A stretch of DNA of 33,582 nucleotides from Bacilli bacterium (GCA_036381315.1 DASVDB010000059.1:1-33582); one strand, 5' to 3'; positions 15,578 through 23,565 are shown, counted from the first letter of the stretch. Notes: generated from the letters alone by a model not told the origin. Made by a program: numbers and translations.

Positions 15578-16417
15578 ATGTCTGATTATGCCAAGAAAGA
15601 AATTCTCGTATCCACAGATTGGGTGGAGCAGCACAAACATGACAGCAACGTGCGCCTGGTAGAAGTGGACGTCGACACGAGCGCGTACGATTCCGGGCAT
15701 ATTGAAGGGGCCATTGCCTGGAACTGGACAACGCAATTGAACGACCAGGTCAGAAGAGATATCTTGAGCCGGGAGCAAGTGCAGGATCTGCTCGGCAAAT
15801 CGGGCATTTCCGCCGATACGACGATCGTGCTTTACGGCGACAACAATAACTGGTTTGCCGCTTACGCCTATTGGCAATTGAAAATCTTCGGGCATAACAA
15901 TGCCAAATTAATGAACGGCGGACGCAAAAAGTGGGAGTTGGAAGGCCGCAAATTGGTCAAAGACGTGCCAGCCGTCCAACCGGCAGTTTACCAGGCCAAA
16001 GAGGCCGACCTTTCCATCCGCGCGCGTCAGGCGGATGTATTCGCGGCGCTGCAAAAAAGCTCGGAAGTGCTGGTGGATGTGCGTTCTCCGCAGGAATTTT
16101 CGGGCGAAGTCATCGCCCCTCCGGGCATGACCGAAACCGCGCAACGCGGCGGGCATATTCCGGGCGCCGTGAACATTCCGTGGGCCAAAGCGGTCAATGA
16201 AGACGGCACCTTCAAGCTTCCCGACGATTTGCGGAAGTTATATGCGGATTCGGGAGTAACGCCCGACAAAGAAGTCATCGCCTATTGCCGGATTGGCGAA
16301 CGCTCCGCGCACACCTGGTTTGTTCTGCAAGAATTGCTTGGCTACAACAAAGTTCGCAACTACGATGGTTCCTGGACCGAATGGGGCAGCATGGTCGGCG
16401 TTCCCATCGAGCGATAA
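15578..16417 (+). CDS. Two-domain rhodanese sulfurtransferase
   Basis: Moves a sulfane sulfur from thiosulfate or 3-mercaptopyruvate to an acceptor such as cyanide or thiols. 279 residues with two rhodanese domains (about 8-125 and 150-275). The N-terminal copy is inactive: the cysteine position is replaced in YGDNNNWFAAY (about 86-96). The C-terminal copy has the active cysteine Cys237 in AYCRIGERSAHTWF and the CRIGERS loop, which by family comparison favours thiosulfate over mercaptopyruvate, though only assay can tell. Start at ATG 15578, with GGGAGGAATTTGCC upstream. A small unknown gene follows after 13 bases. Confidence 0.92.
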   Translation: MSDYAKKEILVSTDWVEQHKHDSNVRLVEVDVDTSAYDSGHIEGAIAWNWTTQLNDQVRRDILSREQVQDLLGKSGISADTTIVLYGDNNNWFAAYAYWQLKIFGHNNAKLMNGGRKKWELEGRKLVKDVPAVQPAVYQAKEADLSIRARQADVFAALQKSSEVLVDVRSPQEFSGEVIAPPGMTETAQRGGHIPGAVNIPWAKAVNEDGTFKLPDDLRKLYADSGVTPDKEVIAYCRIGERSAHTWFVLQELLGYNKVRNYDGSWTEWGSMVGVPIER

Positions 16418-16430
16418 GGCGGAAATTGCA

Positions 16431-16820
16431 ATGCAGACGCAAATCCAAGCCATCCAAGACGTAGCCATCGCCAAACAATTGTTTGCGGAAGTGTTTCAAG
16501 GCGAGAAAATAAACAAAATCCAGCTGTTTTTTCTGTCCGACGTATTAAAGCGATACCGGGAAAACGACGGATACAAAATTATCCGCACCGATACTTCCGG
16601 AAGATTGAGCAAAATTGGCGGATGGAGCCTGGACTTCGGCATTAGCGGCGAAAATGATTCCTTTATTCATGCCGCCGCGGAAACTGTTGTCGGGCGCATC
16701 CCCAAAAGCGAGCATGACCACTGGCTGTCTTATCTGGTCAGCCTGCCGGTCAGCGCCAATTATATAAAAGGGCTGGTTCGCCCGGGCTGCCTGGACGACG
16801 GTCCAATCCGCACATGGTAA
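16431..16820 (+). CDS. Hypothetical protein, 129 aa, downstream of the sulfurtransferase
   Basis: Begins MQTQIQAIQDVAIAKQLFAEVFQGEK at ATG 16431, with AAGGCGGAAA upstream, 13 bases after the sulfurtransferase stop; the terminator at 16826 ends both, so they form a two-gene operon. The protein is soluble, mixed alpha/beta, and has a single cysteine near its C-terminus (VRPGCLDDGPIRTW). I recognise no family. The motif GGWSLDFGISGENDSFIHAAAETVVGRIP in its middle looks structured and is a good search handle. A role in sulfur transfer is suggested only by position. Confidence 0.7.
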   Translation: MQTQIQAIQDVAIAKQLFAEVFQGEKINKIQLFFLSDVLKRYRENDGYKIIRTDTSGRLSKIGGWSLDFGISGENDSFIHAAAETVVGRIPKSEHDHWLSYLVSLPVSANYIKGLVRPGCLDDGPIRTW

Positions 16821-16825
16821 GACGA

Positions 16826-16857
16826 AACCGTCCGGAATAAACGCCGGACGGTTCTTT
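16826..16857 (+). terminator. Terminator of the sulfurtransferase operon
   Basis: AACCGTCCGG (16826-16835) pairs with CCGGACGGTT (16844-16853) around an 8-base loop, followed by a short CTTT. The stem is strong and the T-tract short. The 16858-17006 remainder is an AT-rich gap with no recognisable gene. Confidence 0.65.
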
Positions 16858-17006
16858 CACCAAAAGTGCATTTTTGCGCCATAATCGAAAAAAACCGATC
16901 TTTAAAAAAATTAACGTGTATTTGGGAGCTATATTCACGCCCCGAAATTGACGCGGGCTGCGTTTCGCACCAAGACGCACAATCAATTCCCCGTCGTTTT
17001 GCCTTT

Positions 17007-17774
17007 TTACGCCTGCACTTTAATCCACGGGCGGCCGTTGGACCATTCCACCGCAACAGGCACCTGGAACGTCCGGTATAACAACTCCGCCGTCAGCGTC
17101 TCTTCCTTCGGACCGGCGGCGACGACCCGCCCTTGTTCAATCAGCGCCACATGTGTAAAGAGCGGAATAATCTCTTCGATATGGTGCGTGACATACACCA
17201 ATTGCACGCCGCTGTTTTGCAGTTTGGCGATGCTGTCCAGCATGTTCTCGCGCTCGTACAAATCAAGTCCCGAGCAGGGCTCGTCCATGATGATCAACCG
17301 CGGGTTCGCCATCAGCGTGCGCGCGAGCATTACCTTTTTCCGTTCGCCTTGCGACAACGTGCCCAACGGCTGATTGCGCAAGTGGGCGAGGCGAAGCGTC
17401 GCCAATATCCGGTCGGCCTTGGTTATGACGTCATCCGGTATTTTCTGATAAATGCGCAAGTAAGCGTATTCGCCCGTCGCCACAATTTCCCATACCGGGT
17501 CATGCGCAGTGAATTTTTCAAAGAGCGATTGGCTGATATAGCCCAGGCTTTTCCGCACTTCGCGGACATCGCATTCGCCATACCGGTTGCCCAGCACCTC
17601 CACGCTCCCGCTGGACGGAAACTGATATCCGCACATCAATTCCAAAATCGTCGTTTTGCCTGAGCCGTTTTTGCCCAGAATCACCCAGTTCTCCTCGGGA
17701 CGCATCGTCAAATTGACATCGTCCAAAATATGCTGTTGTTCGCGCATAAAATGAATGTGTTGCAGCCGAATCAT
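17007..17774 (-). CDS. YlmA-like ABC transporter ATPase
   Basis: A stand-alone ABC ATPase of 255 residues, close in pattern to B. subtilis YlmA. Start at ATG 17774 (MIRLQHIHFM), with AAGGAGAGAGAGCC upstream. Walker A GKNGSGKTT at 34-42, Q-loop near YISQSLF, signature LSQGERKK at 140-147, Walker B LIIMDEP about 160-166, and H-loop YVTHHIEE. All nucleotide-binding residues are present. The C-terminal ~40 residues are an extension. No permease gene is nearby, so it may serve a distant transporter or act outside transport. It follows the cREC gene by 26 bases. Confidence 0.85.
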   Translation of the reverse strand: MIRLQHIHFMREQQHILDDVNLTMRPEENWVILGKNGSGKTTILELMCGYQFPSSGSVEVLGNRYGECDVREVRKSLGYISQSLFEKFTAHDPVWEIVATGEYAYLRIYQKIPDDVITKADRILATLRLAHLRNQPLGTLSQGERKKVMLARTLMANPRLIIMDEPCSGLDLYERENMLDSIAKLQNSGVQLVYVTHHIEEIIPLFTHVALIEQGRVVAAGPKEETLTAELLYRTFQVPVAVEWSNGRPWIKVQA

Positions 17775-17800
17775 GGCTCTCTCTCCTTGTGTAAGCGGCT

Positions 17801-18151
17801 TCATTGTTTGGCAGCGGCGGCTTGCGCGATTTGCGCAAGCAAATCATCCGGCACCGGATGGCAAAAAATTTGCGCGGTTGCGGGCACATGGCGCCGCAAC
17901 AAATCGTACATTCGCAATCTTCCTTGCATGTTGGAACTGTGTAAATAGATTTCATCCGCAAAACGGTTGCGGTCGATCATGGCCCGCACAACATCCGTTC
18001 CATCCGGCCGGCCTGGCCCCAGATCAAAATCCAGCGATACAATATGCATGTTGTCCGCTTCCAAAATAGCCAGAAATTCTTCCAACGATCGCGCCGCCAC
18101 AAATCCCGGCGGGACGCGCCGCATGTCGTCCAAAAAAACGTTGATCGCCAT
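17801..18151 (-). CDS. cREC receiver-like protein (cyclic-phosphate processing family)
   Basis: A 116-residue protein with a compact receiver-like fold. The start INVFLDDMRRVPPGFVAARSLEEFLAIL matches the family described as cyclic-phosphate processing receiver (cREC) domains, which keep the acidic pair (LDDMR) but replace usual phosphorelay features. A second acidic patch, VSLDFDLGPGRPDGTDVV, follows, then an HSSN segment in place of the usual Thr/Ser-Ala strand end. The proposed role of the family, nucleotide or RNA-end processing, is inferred from the literature. Start at 18151, with AAAGGAAGTGA directly upstream. It sits between the endonuclease IV gene and the ABC ATPase. Confidence 0.7.
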   Translation of the reverse strand: MAINVFLDDMRRVPPGFVAARSLEEFLAILEADNMHIVSLDFDLGPGRPDGTDVVRAMIDRNRFADEIYLHSSNMQGRLRMYDLLRRHVPATAQIFCHPVPDDLLAQIAQAAAAKQ

Positions 18152-18172
18152 TCACTTCCTTTTTTCCGGCAT

Positions 18173-19009
18173 CTATTCCGTGAGCAGCCTTCGGATAAAT
18201 GCGAATTCCTCGCGATGGTCGCAAGTATGATGGTTATCCGGCGTTTCCAAAATACACGGTACTTGCAGCCCGTCGAGATAGCGCAAACATGACCGCCAAC
18301 CGTCCGCGGGGATGCAACCTTTGCCGATCCGCGCATGCCTGTCGCGCAGCGAACCGCTTGGAAACAGCGAATCATTCAAATGAACGGCCCGCACATGCGC
18401 AAAAAATCCGAGGCGTTCTCCCCGCCTTGCCACCTCGTTCCAATTCGTTCCGGTCCATACGCCGCTGGCAAACAGATGGCACGTATCGAGGCAAAAGGCT
18501 ACTCTGTCGGGATTGGCGCAAAGCTTGCGGATTTGCATCATTTCTTCCGGCGTTGTCCCCATCGGCGTGCCGCCGCCGGCCTGATTTTCCAGAAGGATCA
18601 AGGTTTGTCCGCGGTGCGCCGATAACAACTCATTTAATAATTGTAGCGTATTTTTATAGCCTTGCAAAATGTCGCTACCCGCATATTTGCCAAAATGCAC
18701 AACAACGCCAAGCGACCCGCACGCTTCGGCAATCTCCAGATCATTGATGAGGGATGCCGCCATGGCGCGGCGGAAATCGGGATCGTCCGCGGCCGGATTG
18801 ACGGGATACGCGCTATGGGCAATCGAGAGCAAACGGTGTTCGCGGCAAAAAGAGCGGCATCTGGCCGCATCGCTTGCGTCAAAAACTTTTACGGCCAAAC
18901 TGCGCGGATTTTTCGGAAAGTACTGGTACGCCGTAAGGCCGTTGGCCGCCGCCGCGCATGCGGCGCCGTAATATCCGTTTCTGATGCTCAGATGATATCC
19001 CGCCAGCAA
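18173..19009 (-). CDS. nfo: Endonuclease IV-type AP endonuclease
   Basis: A TIM-barrel AP endonuclease of 278 residues; family members cut DNA 5' of abasic sites and remove 3' blocks using three zinc ions. Motifs typical of Nfo: HSAYPVN near residue 65, VVHFGKYAG about 104, LLENQAGGG about 139, LDTCHLFASG about 173, HLNDS about 212, DRHARIGKG about 223, ILETP about 252. The usual metal ligands (His, Glu, Asp, His) are seen in these motifs. Start TTG 19009, with GGGGGTG upstream. It follows mrfB by 52 bases on the same strand, which places a base-excision enzyme beside a crosslink-repair pair. Confidence 0.88.
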   Translation of the reverse strand: MLAGYHLSIRNGYYGAACAAAANGLTAYQYFPKNPRSLAVKVFDASDAARCRSFCREHRLLSIAHSAYPVNPAADDPDFRRAMAASLINDLEIAEACGSLGVVVHFGKYAGSDILQGYKNTLQLLNELLSAHRGQTLILLENQAGGGTPMGTTPEEMMQIRKLCANPDRVAFCLDTCHLFASGVWTGTNWNEVARRGERLGFFAHVRAVHLNDSLFPSGSLRDRHARIGKGCIPADGWRSCLRYLDGLQVPCILETPDNHHTCDHREEFAFIRRLLTE

Positions 19010-19061
19010 AATGGCGGCACCCCCCGTCTGATTTTGGCATGCTTGGCAAAAAAATTCCCGC

Positions 19062-20390
19062 TTACGGCCGGAATACCATTATTCCCGCCTGTTTTCGTTT
19101 TAACCGTGCGATCCGCCGCCGCAGGCCGTCCAGTTCCGTCTGCCGTTTGCCGCTAGGGCGGCTTAAACTCCGTTTGGCTTGGGCGAGCAGGAGCGCTTCT
19201 TCAGCAAATGACAGCGCAGCGTCGATATCTTTAGCCTCATGCTCATAATACTTCGCAAGCTCTATCCACGGATCGAGCGGCATCAACCGCCTGCCCTCCG
19301 CGGCGGACGCCTTGATCAACGCAAGCCACAGTTCGGAAGCAAGGCGCAAATCGCCCTTTCGCTTGAAATATAAGGCAAGCTGGGAAAGAAAAGGTTCGGA
19401 TTCCGCCGTACGGTTTACGGCGATTCGGCGCAAAAACTGCTCCGCCAAGCCCTTTCGGCCGTATTTGTCCAGCCAAACTCCGGCGCGGTACAGTTCATCG
19501 GCGCGCAAACGCTCGGGCGGCACATCTCCCGCAAGCAGGCGGGCAAAATGGTGCGCAAGCACGGACAACGTCAAAATATCCGATTCATTATGCGCAAAAA
19601 TTGGCTTCAGCAAGCTTTTATCGCCGCAGGCGAGAAAATGCGCGTAATAGGCGGGCGCAAGCGAACCGGGCAAATCGTCGGCGCGCGCAATGCCAAGCTG
19701 CGCTTCTTCCACTTTGCCCAAATTGCACGATTCCATCGTATGTTTCCAAAGGTTGCGGGATGGGTGCAGCAGATCAAGATGCGCCGTATGTCCGGCGGGC
19801 TTTGGCATGCGGTTTAGCACAAACCGGTTCAACAGCACGGGCCAGTCAAAGCTTTTGCCGTTGTAAGTGACAATCGTGGAAAATCCGCGCAAGCGGTCCG
19901 CCAAATAAAGCAAGAGCGCCGGCTCATCGGCGGGATTACGCAAGAACAGTTGCTCCACGACGAATGCGTCGTCACTTAGAAAACCTAAGCCGATCATAAA
20001 CGGCATATTGCCCGCGCCAACGCCTAATCCGGTCGTTTCCGTATCGAGAAAAAGCAGCCGCCGGCAGGCGACATCCGCATCATCTCCCGCCGCGTCATGG
20101 GCGAATGCCGCTTGCCGTGTACCGGAATTGCCGTCGCCAGAGGGACCGGCCGAAAGCAAATACGTTAGCGCATGCGCGGTTTCGGCCAACGCTCCAAGCG
20201 TGTACATGCCATGCCGGTAATCAAGGGGATAACGCCGCTTTCGCAAAACAAACGATCCGTTCGCATTCGCCATCATGCGCGCCGACAGCTTCGCCCAACC
20301 GTCATCCGCCGGTTCCGTCGCGGCTTGCGGCGTTTGTGCGGCGAACGAGGCGGACTTCATGCGCGCAAGTCTCTCCCGCAAATCGCTCAT
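19062..20390 (-). CDS. mrfB: MrfB/YprB RNase H-like exonuclease
   Basis: 442 residues from ATG 20390 (MSDLRERLARMK), overlapping the mrfA stop as ATGA. The N-terminal tail is followed by a DEDD exonuclease domain (about 110-290): LLFLDTETTGLG, TYNGKSFDWPVLLNRF, and NESDILTLSVLAHH carry the acidic residues. The C-terminal 130 residues are helical with TPR-like character (YYEHEAKDIDAALSFAEEALLL). In B. subtilis, YprB (MrfB) works with helicase YprA (MrfA) to repair mitomycin C damage independently of UvrABC. Here the two are fused in one operon and coupled. Function follows from the family. Confidence 0.88.
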   Translation of the reverse strand: MSDLRERLARMKSASFAAQTPQAATEPADDGWAKLSARMMANANGSFVLRKRRYPLDYRHGMYTLGALAETAHALTYLLSAGPSGDGNSGTRQAAFAHDAAGDDADVACRRLLFLDTETTGLGVGAGNMPFMIGLGFLSDDAFVVEQLFLRNPADEPALLLYLADRLRGFSTIVTYNGKSFDWPVLLNRFVLNRMPKPAGHTAHLDLLHPSRNLWKHTMESCNLGKVEEAQLGIARADDLPGSLAPAYYAHFLACGDKSLLKPIFAHNESDILTLSVLAHHFARLLAGDVPPERLRADELYRAGVWLDKYGRKGLAEQFLRRIAVNRTAESEPFLSQLALYFKRKGDLRLASELWLALIKASAAEGRRLMPLDPWIELAKYYEHEAKDIDAALSFAEEALLLAQAKRSLSRPSGKRQTELDGLRRRIARLKRKQAGIMVFRP

Positions 20391-22672
20391 GCCTGCACCG
20401 CCAACTGCGCAAGCAGCTCGAGCGCCTTCGCTTTGCCGAGCAGCCCCACTTCTTCGATCGGGCCGACGCATGCCGGGCAGCCGCTCAAACAGCCGCAGCC
20501 CTGAATGAGCGCCTTTGCCTGTTCGATCAATTCATCATGCAAGTCATACAGCCGCTCACTCAAGCCGACGCCGCCGGGGTACCGGTCATAGAAAAAAATC
20601 GTCGGACGCTTCGTGTGTACCGCTTTTACTTGCGGCACTACGCGGATATCGAGCGGATCGCACATCAAAAACAGCGGCGCGATGTGCACCATCACATTGG
20701 CCACGCCAAGCAGCGCCGCCTGCAAATCGTTGGCGCCGAATCGGGCCGCCGTTTCATCACATAAGGAAATCCAGTAGGAACTCGTGTGCAATTCTTCCTC
20801 CGGCAGATGGATCGGGCCGGAACCGATATTTTCGTGCGTTCGCAACCGGATCTTTTTAAATATTGTCGGTTTGGCGTTTACGGTCACATCACCAAAGAAG
20901 CGATCCGCGCCAAAACCCGCTTCCTCTTTGTCGATATGCAGCACTTTCAGCTGCACCGCCAAATTCGCATCGGTAAAATAGTCGACATCCACTTGCCGGA
21001 CGTACGCCTTTTTCTCCCCGTAATCCAGCTTCTCCACCTGATACTGCACACCTTCGTGAATATAAATCGCTTCCTCGTGAATCAGCGTCGGCGCGCTGAA
21101 CCGGTCGACCTCGCCGATCACCCTGTTCGCCTCGCTCACATCGATGATGACGAAATTTTCCTGCGCCGCGGAGCGCAACGAAATATTGTGCGCGGGAAAC
21201 GACTGGTCCATCCAGTACCAACGGCCGTCGCCCTTGTGCAGCACCCGCTCCTCGCTTAAAAAATCAAGGATGTCCGCCAAATTTTCTCCGCCGAACGTTT
21301 CTCCCGAAGCAAACGGCAATTCGTACGCGGCGCATTTGACATGGTCCAGCAATATCATCAGATTGTCCGGATGGATCAAGGCCCGCTCCGGCGTGCGCGT
21401 GAAAAAGTACTGCGGATTCTGAATAATATATTGATCCAGCGGATTGCTGCTCGCCACCAAAATGGTGAGCGAACTCTCCTGCCTGCGCCCCGCCCTGCCC
21501 GACTGCTGCCAGACGCTTGCGACAGAGCCGGGATAACCGTTCATAACGCAAGCCTGCAGCTGCCCGATGTCGATGCCCAGTTCCAAAGCGTTGGTGCTGA
21601 CCACTCCACGAATTTCACCGCTGCGCAAGCCATGCTCGATCTCGCGCCGCAGCTTGGGCAAATACCCGCCGCGATAACCGCGAATCGATTTTGCTCCCAA
21701 GTCCTTTTTGATCAAATCCTGCAAATAGGTAAGCAATATTTCCACCCGCACGCGGCTGCGCGCGAACACGATCGTCTGAATCCGGTTTTTGAGCAACAGC
21801 GCCGCCAGTTTCCGCGTCTCCAGCACGCTGCTTTTGCGAATGCCCAGCTGCCGATTGACGACCGGCGGGTTGTAAAACACAAAGTGTTTTTCGCCGGAGG
21901 GAGCGCCGTTGTTGTCCACCAGGACGATCGGTTCGCCGAGCAGTCTTTCCGCATGTTCCCGCGGATTTTCAATCGTCGCCGATGCGCAAATAAACAGCGG
22001 ATGCGAGCCGTAAAAGCGGCAAATGCGCTTGAGCCGGCGGATGACATTGGCAACATGGCTGCCGAACACGCCGCGGTAGGAGTGCAGCTCGTCGATTACG
22101 ACAAACTGCAGGTTTTCAAACAGTTTGACCCATTTCGTATGGTGCGGCAAAATGGCCGAATGCAGCATGTCGGGATTGGTGACGACGATGTGCCCCGCGT
22201 TCCTGATCGCCTGCCGCGCCGAAGGCGGCGTATCTCCATCGTATGTATGGGTTTTGATATCTTCATCAAGCAAATCGACAATATCTTGCAATTCCGCGAC
22301 TTGATCCTGCGCCAGCGCTTTCGTTGGAAACATGTACAGGGCCCGCGCGGACGGATTGGCCAAAATCCCGCTTAACACCGGCAAATTGTAGCATAGCGTT
22401 TTGCCCGATGCGGTAGGCGTAACGGCAACGATGTTGTGTCCTGCAGCGACCGCTTGGTAAGCTGTCGCCTGATGCGTGTACAATTGCTCGATGCCTTTTG
22501 CGCGCAAAGCTTCCCGCAGCTTTTCCGGCATGCCGTCCGGGAATTCCGCCATCCGCGCGGCCCTTGCGGGGATTGTCCGCCAATGCGTGACATTTTCCAT
22601 GATTTCCGGACTGTTTTTGATGACGGCCAACATTTCTTCCATTGATGACACTTTCCCGTTCAACCGGTTCAC
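20387..22672 (-). CDS. mrfA: MrfA/YprA DEXH helicase
   Basis: 761 residues from GTG 22672 (MNRLNGKVSSMEEM), eight bases after GGGAG; TTG 22693 and ATG 22642 are alternatives. A superfamily 2 helicase of the Hrq1/YprA type: HQATAYQAVAAGHNIVAVTPTASGKTL (Q region and Walker A), FPTKALAQDQ, DELH in VVIDELHSYRG, CASATI, then the second RecA domain with NALELGIDIGQL and QQSGRAGRRQ. A DUF1998 C-terminus carries the four-cysteine zinc cluster CGCLSGCPAC (about 738-747). It unwinds damaged DNA for MrfB. It heads an operon with mrfB, nfo and perhaps the two genes beyond. Its promoter carries a near-consensus SOS box. Confidence 0.93.
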   Translation of the reverse strand: MNRLNGKVSSMEEMLAVIKNSPEIMENVTHWRTIPARAARMAEFPDGMPEKLREALRAKGIEQLYTHQATAYQAVAAGHNIVAVTPTASGKTLCYNLPVLSGILANPSARALYMFPTKALAQDQVAELQDIVDLLDEDIKTHTYDGDTPPSARQAIRNAGHIVVTNPDMLHSAILPHHTKWVKLFENLQFVVIDELHSYRGVFGSHVANVIRRLKRICRFYGSHPLFICASATIENPREHAERLLGEPIVLVDNNGAPSGEKHFVFYNPPVVNRQLGIRKSSVLETRKLAALLLKNRIQTIVFARSRVRVEILLTYLQDLIKKDLGAKSIRGYRGGYLPKLRREIEHGLRSGEIRGVVSTNALELGIDIGQLQACVMNGYPGSVASVWQQSGRAGRRQESSLTILVASSNPLDQYIIQNPQYFFTRTPERALIHPDNLMILLDHVKCAAYELPFASGETFGGENLADILDFLSEERVLHKGDGRWYWMDQSFPAHNISLRSAAQENFVIIDVSEANRVIGEVDRFSAPTLIHEEAIYIHEGVQYQVEKLDYGEKKAYVRQVDVDYFTDANLAVQLKVLHIDKEEAGFGADRFFGDVTVNAKPTIFKKIRLRTHENIGSGPIHLPEEELHTSSYWISLCDETAARFGANDLQAALLGVANVMVHIAPLFLMCDPLDIRVVPQVKAVHTKRPTIFFYDRYPGGVGLSERLYDLHDELIEQAKALIQGCGCLSGCPACVGPIEEVGLLGKAKALELLAQLAVQA

Positions 22673-22707
22673 GTAACCATCTCCCTGCGGCAAATCGATC
22701 CATACTT

Positions 22708-22737
22708 ATTGTAGCAGAATATATGTTCGCACGGCAA
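22708..22737 (-). promoter_or_regulatory. mrfA promoter with an embedded SOS (LexA) box
   Basis: Minus strand TTGCCG (22732-22737), 18 bases, TACAAT (22708-22713). Between them, bases 22716-22729 read CGAACATATATTCT on the minus strand, a 12/14 match to the Bacillus SOS consensus CGAACATATGTTCG. A LexA dimer there would block RNA polymerase. Confidence 0.65.
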
Positions 22738-22750
22738 TTGCTTCCGTTAT

Positions 22751-22779
22751 GCATAATTGGCGAACTTAAGGTTATGTTA
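22751..22779 (+). promoter_or_regulatory. Possible forespore (sigma-G) promoter of tlp
   Basis: GCATA (22751-22755), 17 bases, TATGTTA (22773-22779), resembling the sigma-G pattern GNATR / CATNNTA with one mismatch in the -10. It precedes tlp by about 30 bases, and small acid-soluble protein genes are normally under sigma-G. Confidence 0.5.
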
Positions 22780-22811
22780 AGGAAGCGAAAACTAATTGAG
22801 GGGGGATATAT

Positions 22812-23042
22812 ATGGCCAAGCCGGACAACCGTTCCGACAACGTCGAAAAACTGCAAGAGATGGTGCAAAACACGATCGACAATCTGGAAGAAAGCGAAGC
22901 GTATTTGAACGAACACGGGGAAGATATTTCGGAAAACGAGCGGCAACATCTCTCTGTCAAAAACGAACACCGTAAAGAAAGCATCAAAGGCATGCGCCAG
23001 GAGATCAAGGACGAAGCCGCGCATCAGGAAACGAAAGGTTAA
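22812..23042 (+). CDS. tlp: Small acid-soluble spore protein Tlp
   Basis: A 76-residue, highly charged, cysteine-free protein with the Tlp signature MAKPDNRSDNVEKLQEMVQNTIDN at its N-terminus, helical throughout. Tlp proteins accumulate in the forespore and are degraded in germination. GAGGGGGGATATAT upstream is the ribosome binding site. It is transcribed divergently from mrfA, with which it shares a 139-base promoter region. Its presence is the best sign that the organism forms spores. Confidence 0.93.
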   Translation: MAKPDNRSDNVEKLQEMVQNTIDNLEESEAYLNEHGEDISENERQHLSVKNEHRKESIKGMRQEIKDEAAHQETKG

Positions 23043-23059
23043 GGATATCGGAAAAAATA

Positions 23060-23092
23060 GCCGTTTCCCCGCCAGATGATCGGGGAAACGGC
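23060..23092. terminator. 12-bp inverted repeat after tlp
   Basis: GCCGTTTCCCCG (23060-23071) pairs perfectly with CGGGGAAACGGC (23081-23092) around a 9-base loop. On the plus strand (tlp direction) only AAACTTG follows; on the minus strand TATTTTTTCC follows, so the terminator is better formed for transcripts coming from the right. It probably acts in both directions. Confidence 0.55.
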
Positions 23093-23278
23093 AAACTTGA
23101 CAGCAAAAACGCATGATTTCCGCATCTTCCACAACCGATACATATACGACTGCCGGCTATAGCCGGTATGTTCCTGTCAGTGGGGACTGTTAAAGCGAAA
23201 GCCCACGAAAATGCAATCTGTGTCTAAAGCCACCTAAAGCTAGCCGGCGGAAACTTGGCCGGTTTGTCGGCCTGCAGA

Positions 23279-23310
23279 TTTTAACGGACTTAGGTGAGCT
23301 TAATTTGCGC
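23279..23310 (-). repeat. Degenerate intergenic repeat copy R1
   Basis: Contains TTTTAACGGACTTAGGTGAG, the reverse-complement orientation of R3 and R4 (their shared core is TACGTCCGTTAG). It aligns with the reverse of R4 at about three quarters of positions with one gap. Confidence 0.5.
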
Positions 23311-23328
23311 AAATTGCCAACTTTTTGA

Positions 23329-23360
23329 TTCTAAAGGACGTGGGAGAGCCTATTCTTGCC
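23329..23360 (-). repeat. Degenerate intergenic repeat copy R2
   Basis: CTAAAGGACGTGGGAGAGCC lies in the same orientation as R1. Against the reverse of R4 it shares TAA-GGACGT and GAG-CTATT positions. Confidence 0.5.
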
Positions 23361-23387
23361 TTTCTCCCGATATTCGGGCATTGAAAC

Positions 23388-23420
23388 GGCGAATAGCCGC
23401 TGTAGCGTCCGTTAAAATTT
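23388..23420 (+). repeat. Degenerate intergenic repeat copy R3
   Basis: Contains CGAATAGCCGCTGTAGCGTC followed by CGTTAA. It matches R4 at 23 of 28 aligned positions, in the opposite orientation to R1 and R2. Confidence 0.6.
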
Positions 23421-23436
23421 TTGCCCAGCCTTTTTT

Positions 23437-23465
23437 CGGCAAATAGCCTCTGCTACGTCCGTTAG
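23437..23465 (+). repeat. Degenerate intergenic repeat copy R4
   Basis: Contains CAAATAGCCTCTGCTACGTC followed by CGTTAG. It is the best-preserved partner of R3. Together the four copies form a head-to-head arrangement able to fold as a large cruciform or hairpin. Confidence 0.6.
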
Positions 23466-23510
23466 CGCTGGGCGGTAGTAGAAAAAGCAGTACATGGCAA
23501 GGTACCGGCT

Positions 23511-23563
23511 AAAAAAAAGACCGATAAAGGGATTTGCACATCCCTTAGATCAGCCTTTTTTTT
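23511..23563. terminator. Bidirectional terminator after rnz
   Basis: An AAGGGAT/ATCCCTT stem with an outer GACCGAT/ATCAGCC partial stem, flanked by eight As on the left and eight Ts on the right. It can end rnz transcripts (minus) and any transcript reading in from tlp (plus). Confidence 0.8.
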
Positions 23564-23565
23564 CA

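Larger units (their letters stand above)
23093..23510. other. Noncoding stretch with repeats between tlp and rnz
   Basis: About 420 bases without a convincing gene. It contains a perfect 14-bp palindrome CCGGCTATAGCCGG (23153-23166) and four copies of a degenerate 28-base repeat (listed below). I see no ribosome binding site followed by an open frame and no tRNA. It is probably intergenic repeat DNA rather than a lost gene. Confidence 0.6.

Noticed and set aside
21341-22375. Long open frame of 344 codons on the plus strand
   Set aside because: Antisense shadow of mrfA, whose helicase motifs are unmistakable.
23279-23465. CRISPR-like array
   Set aside because: The four repeats are degenerate, in two orientations, and irregularly spaced; no cas genes are near.
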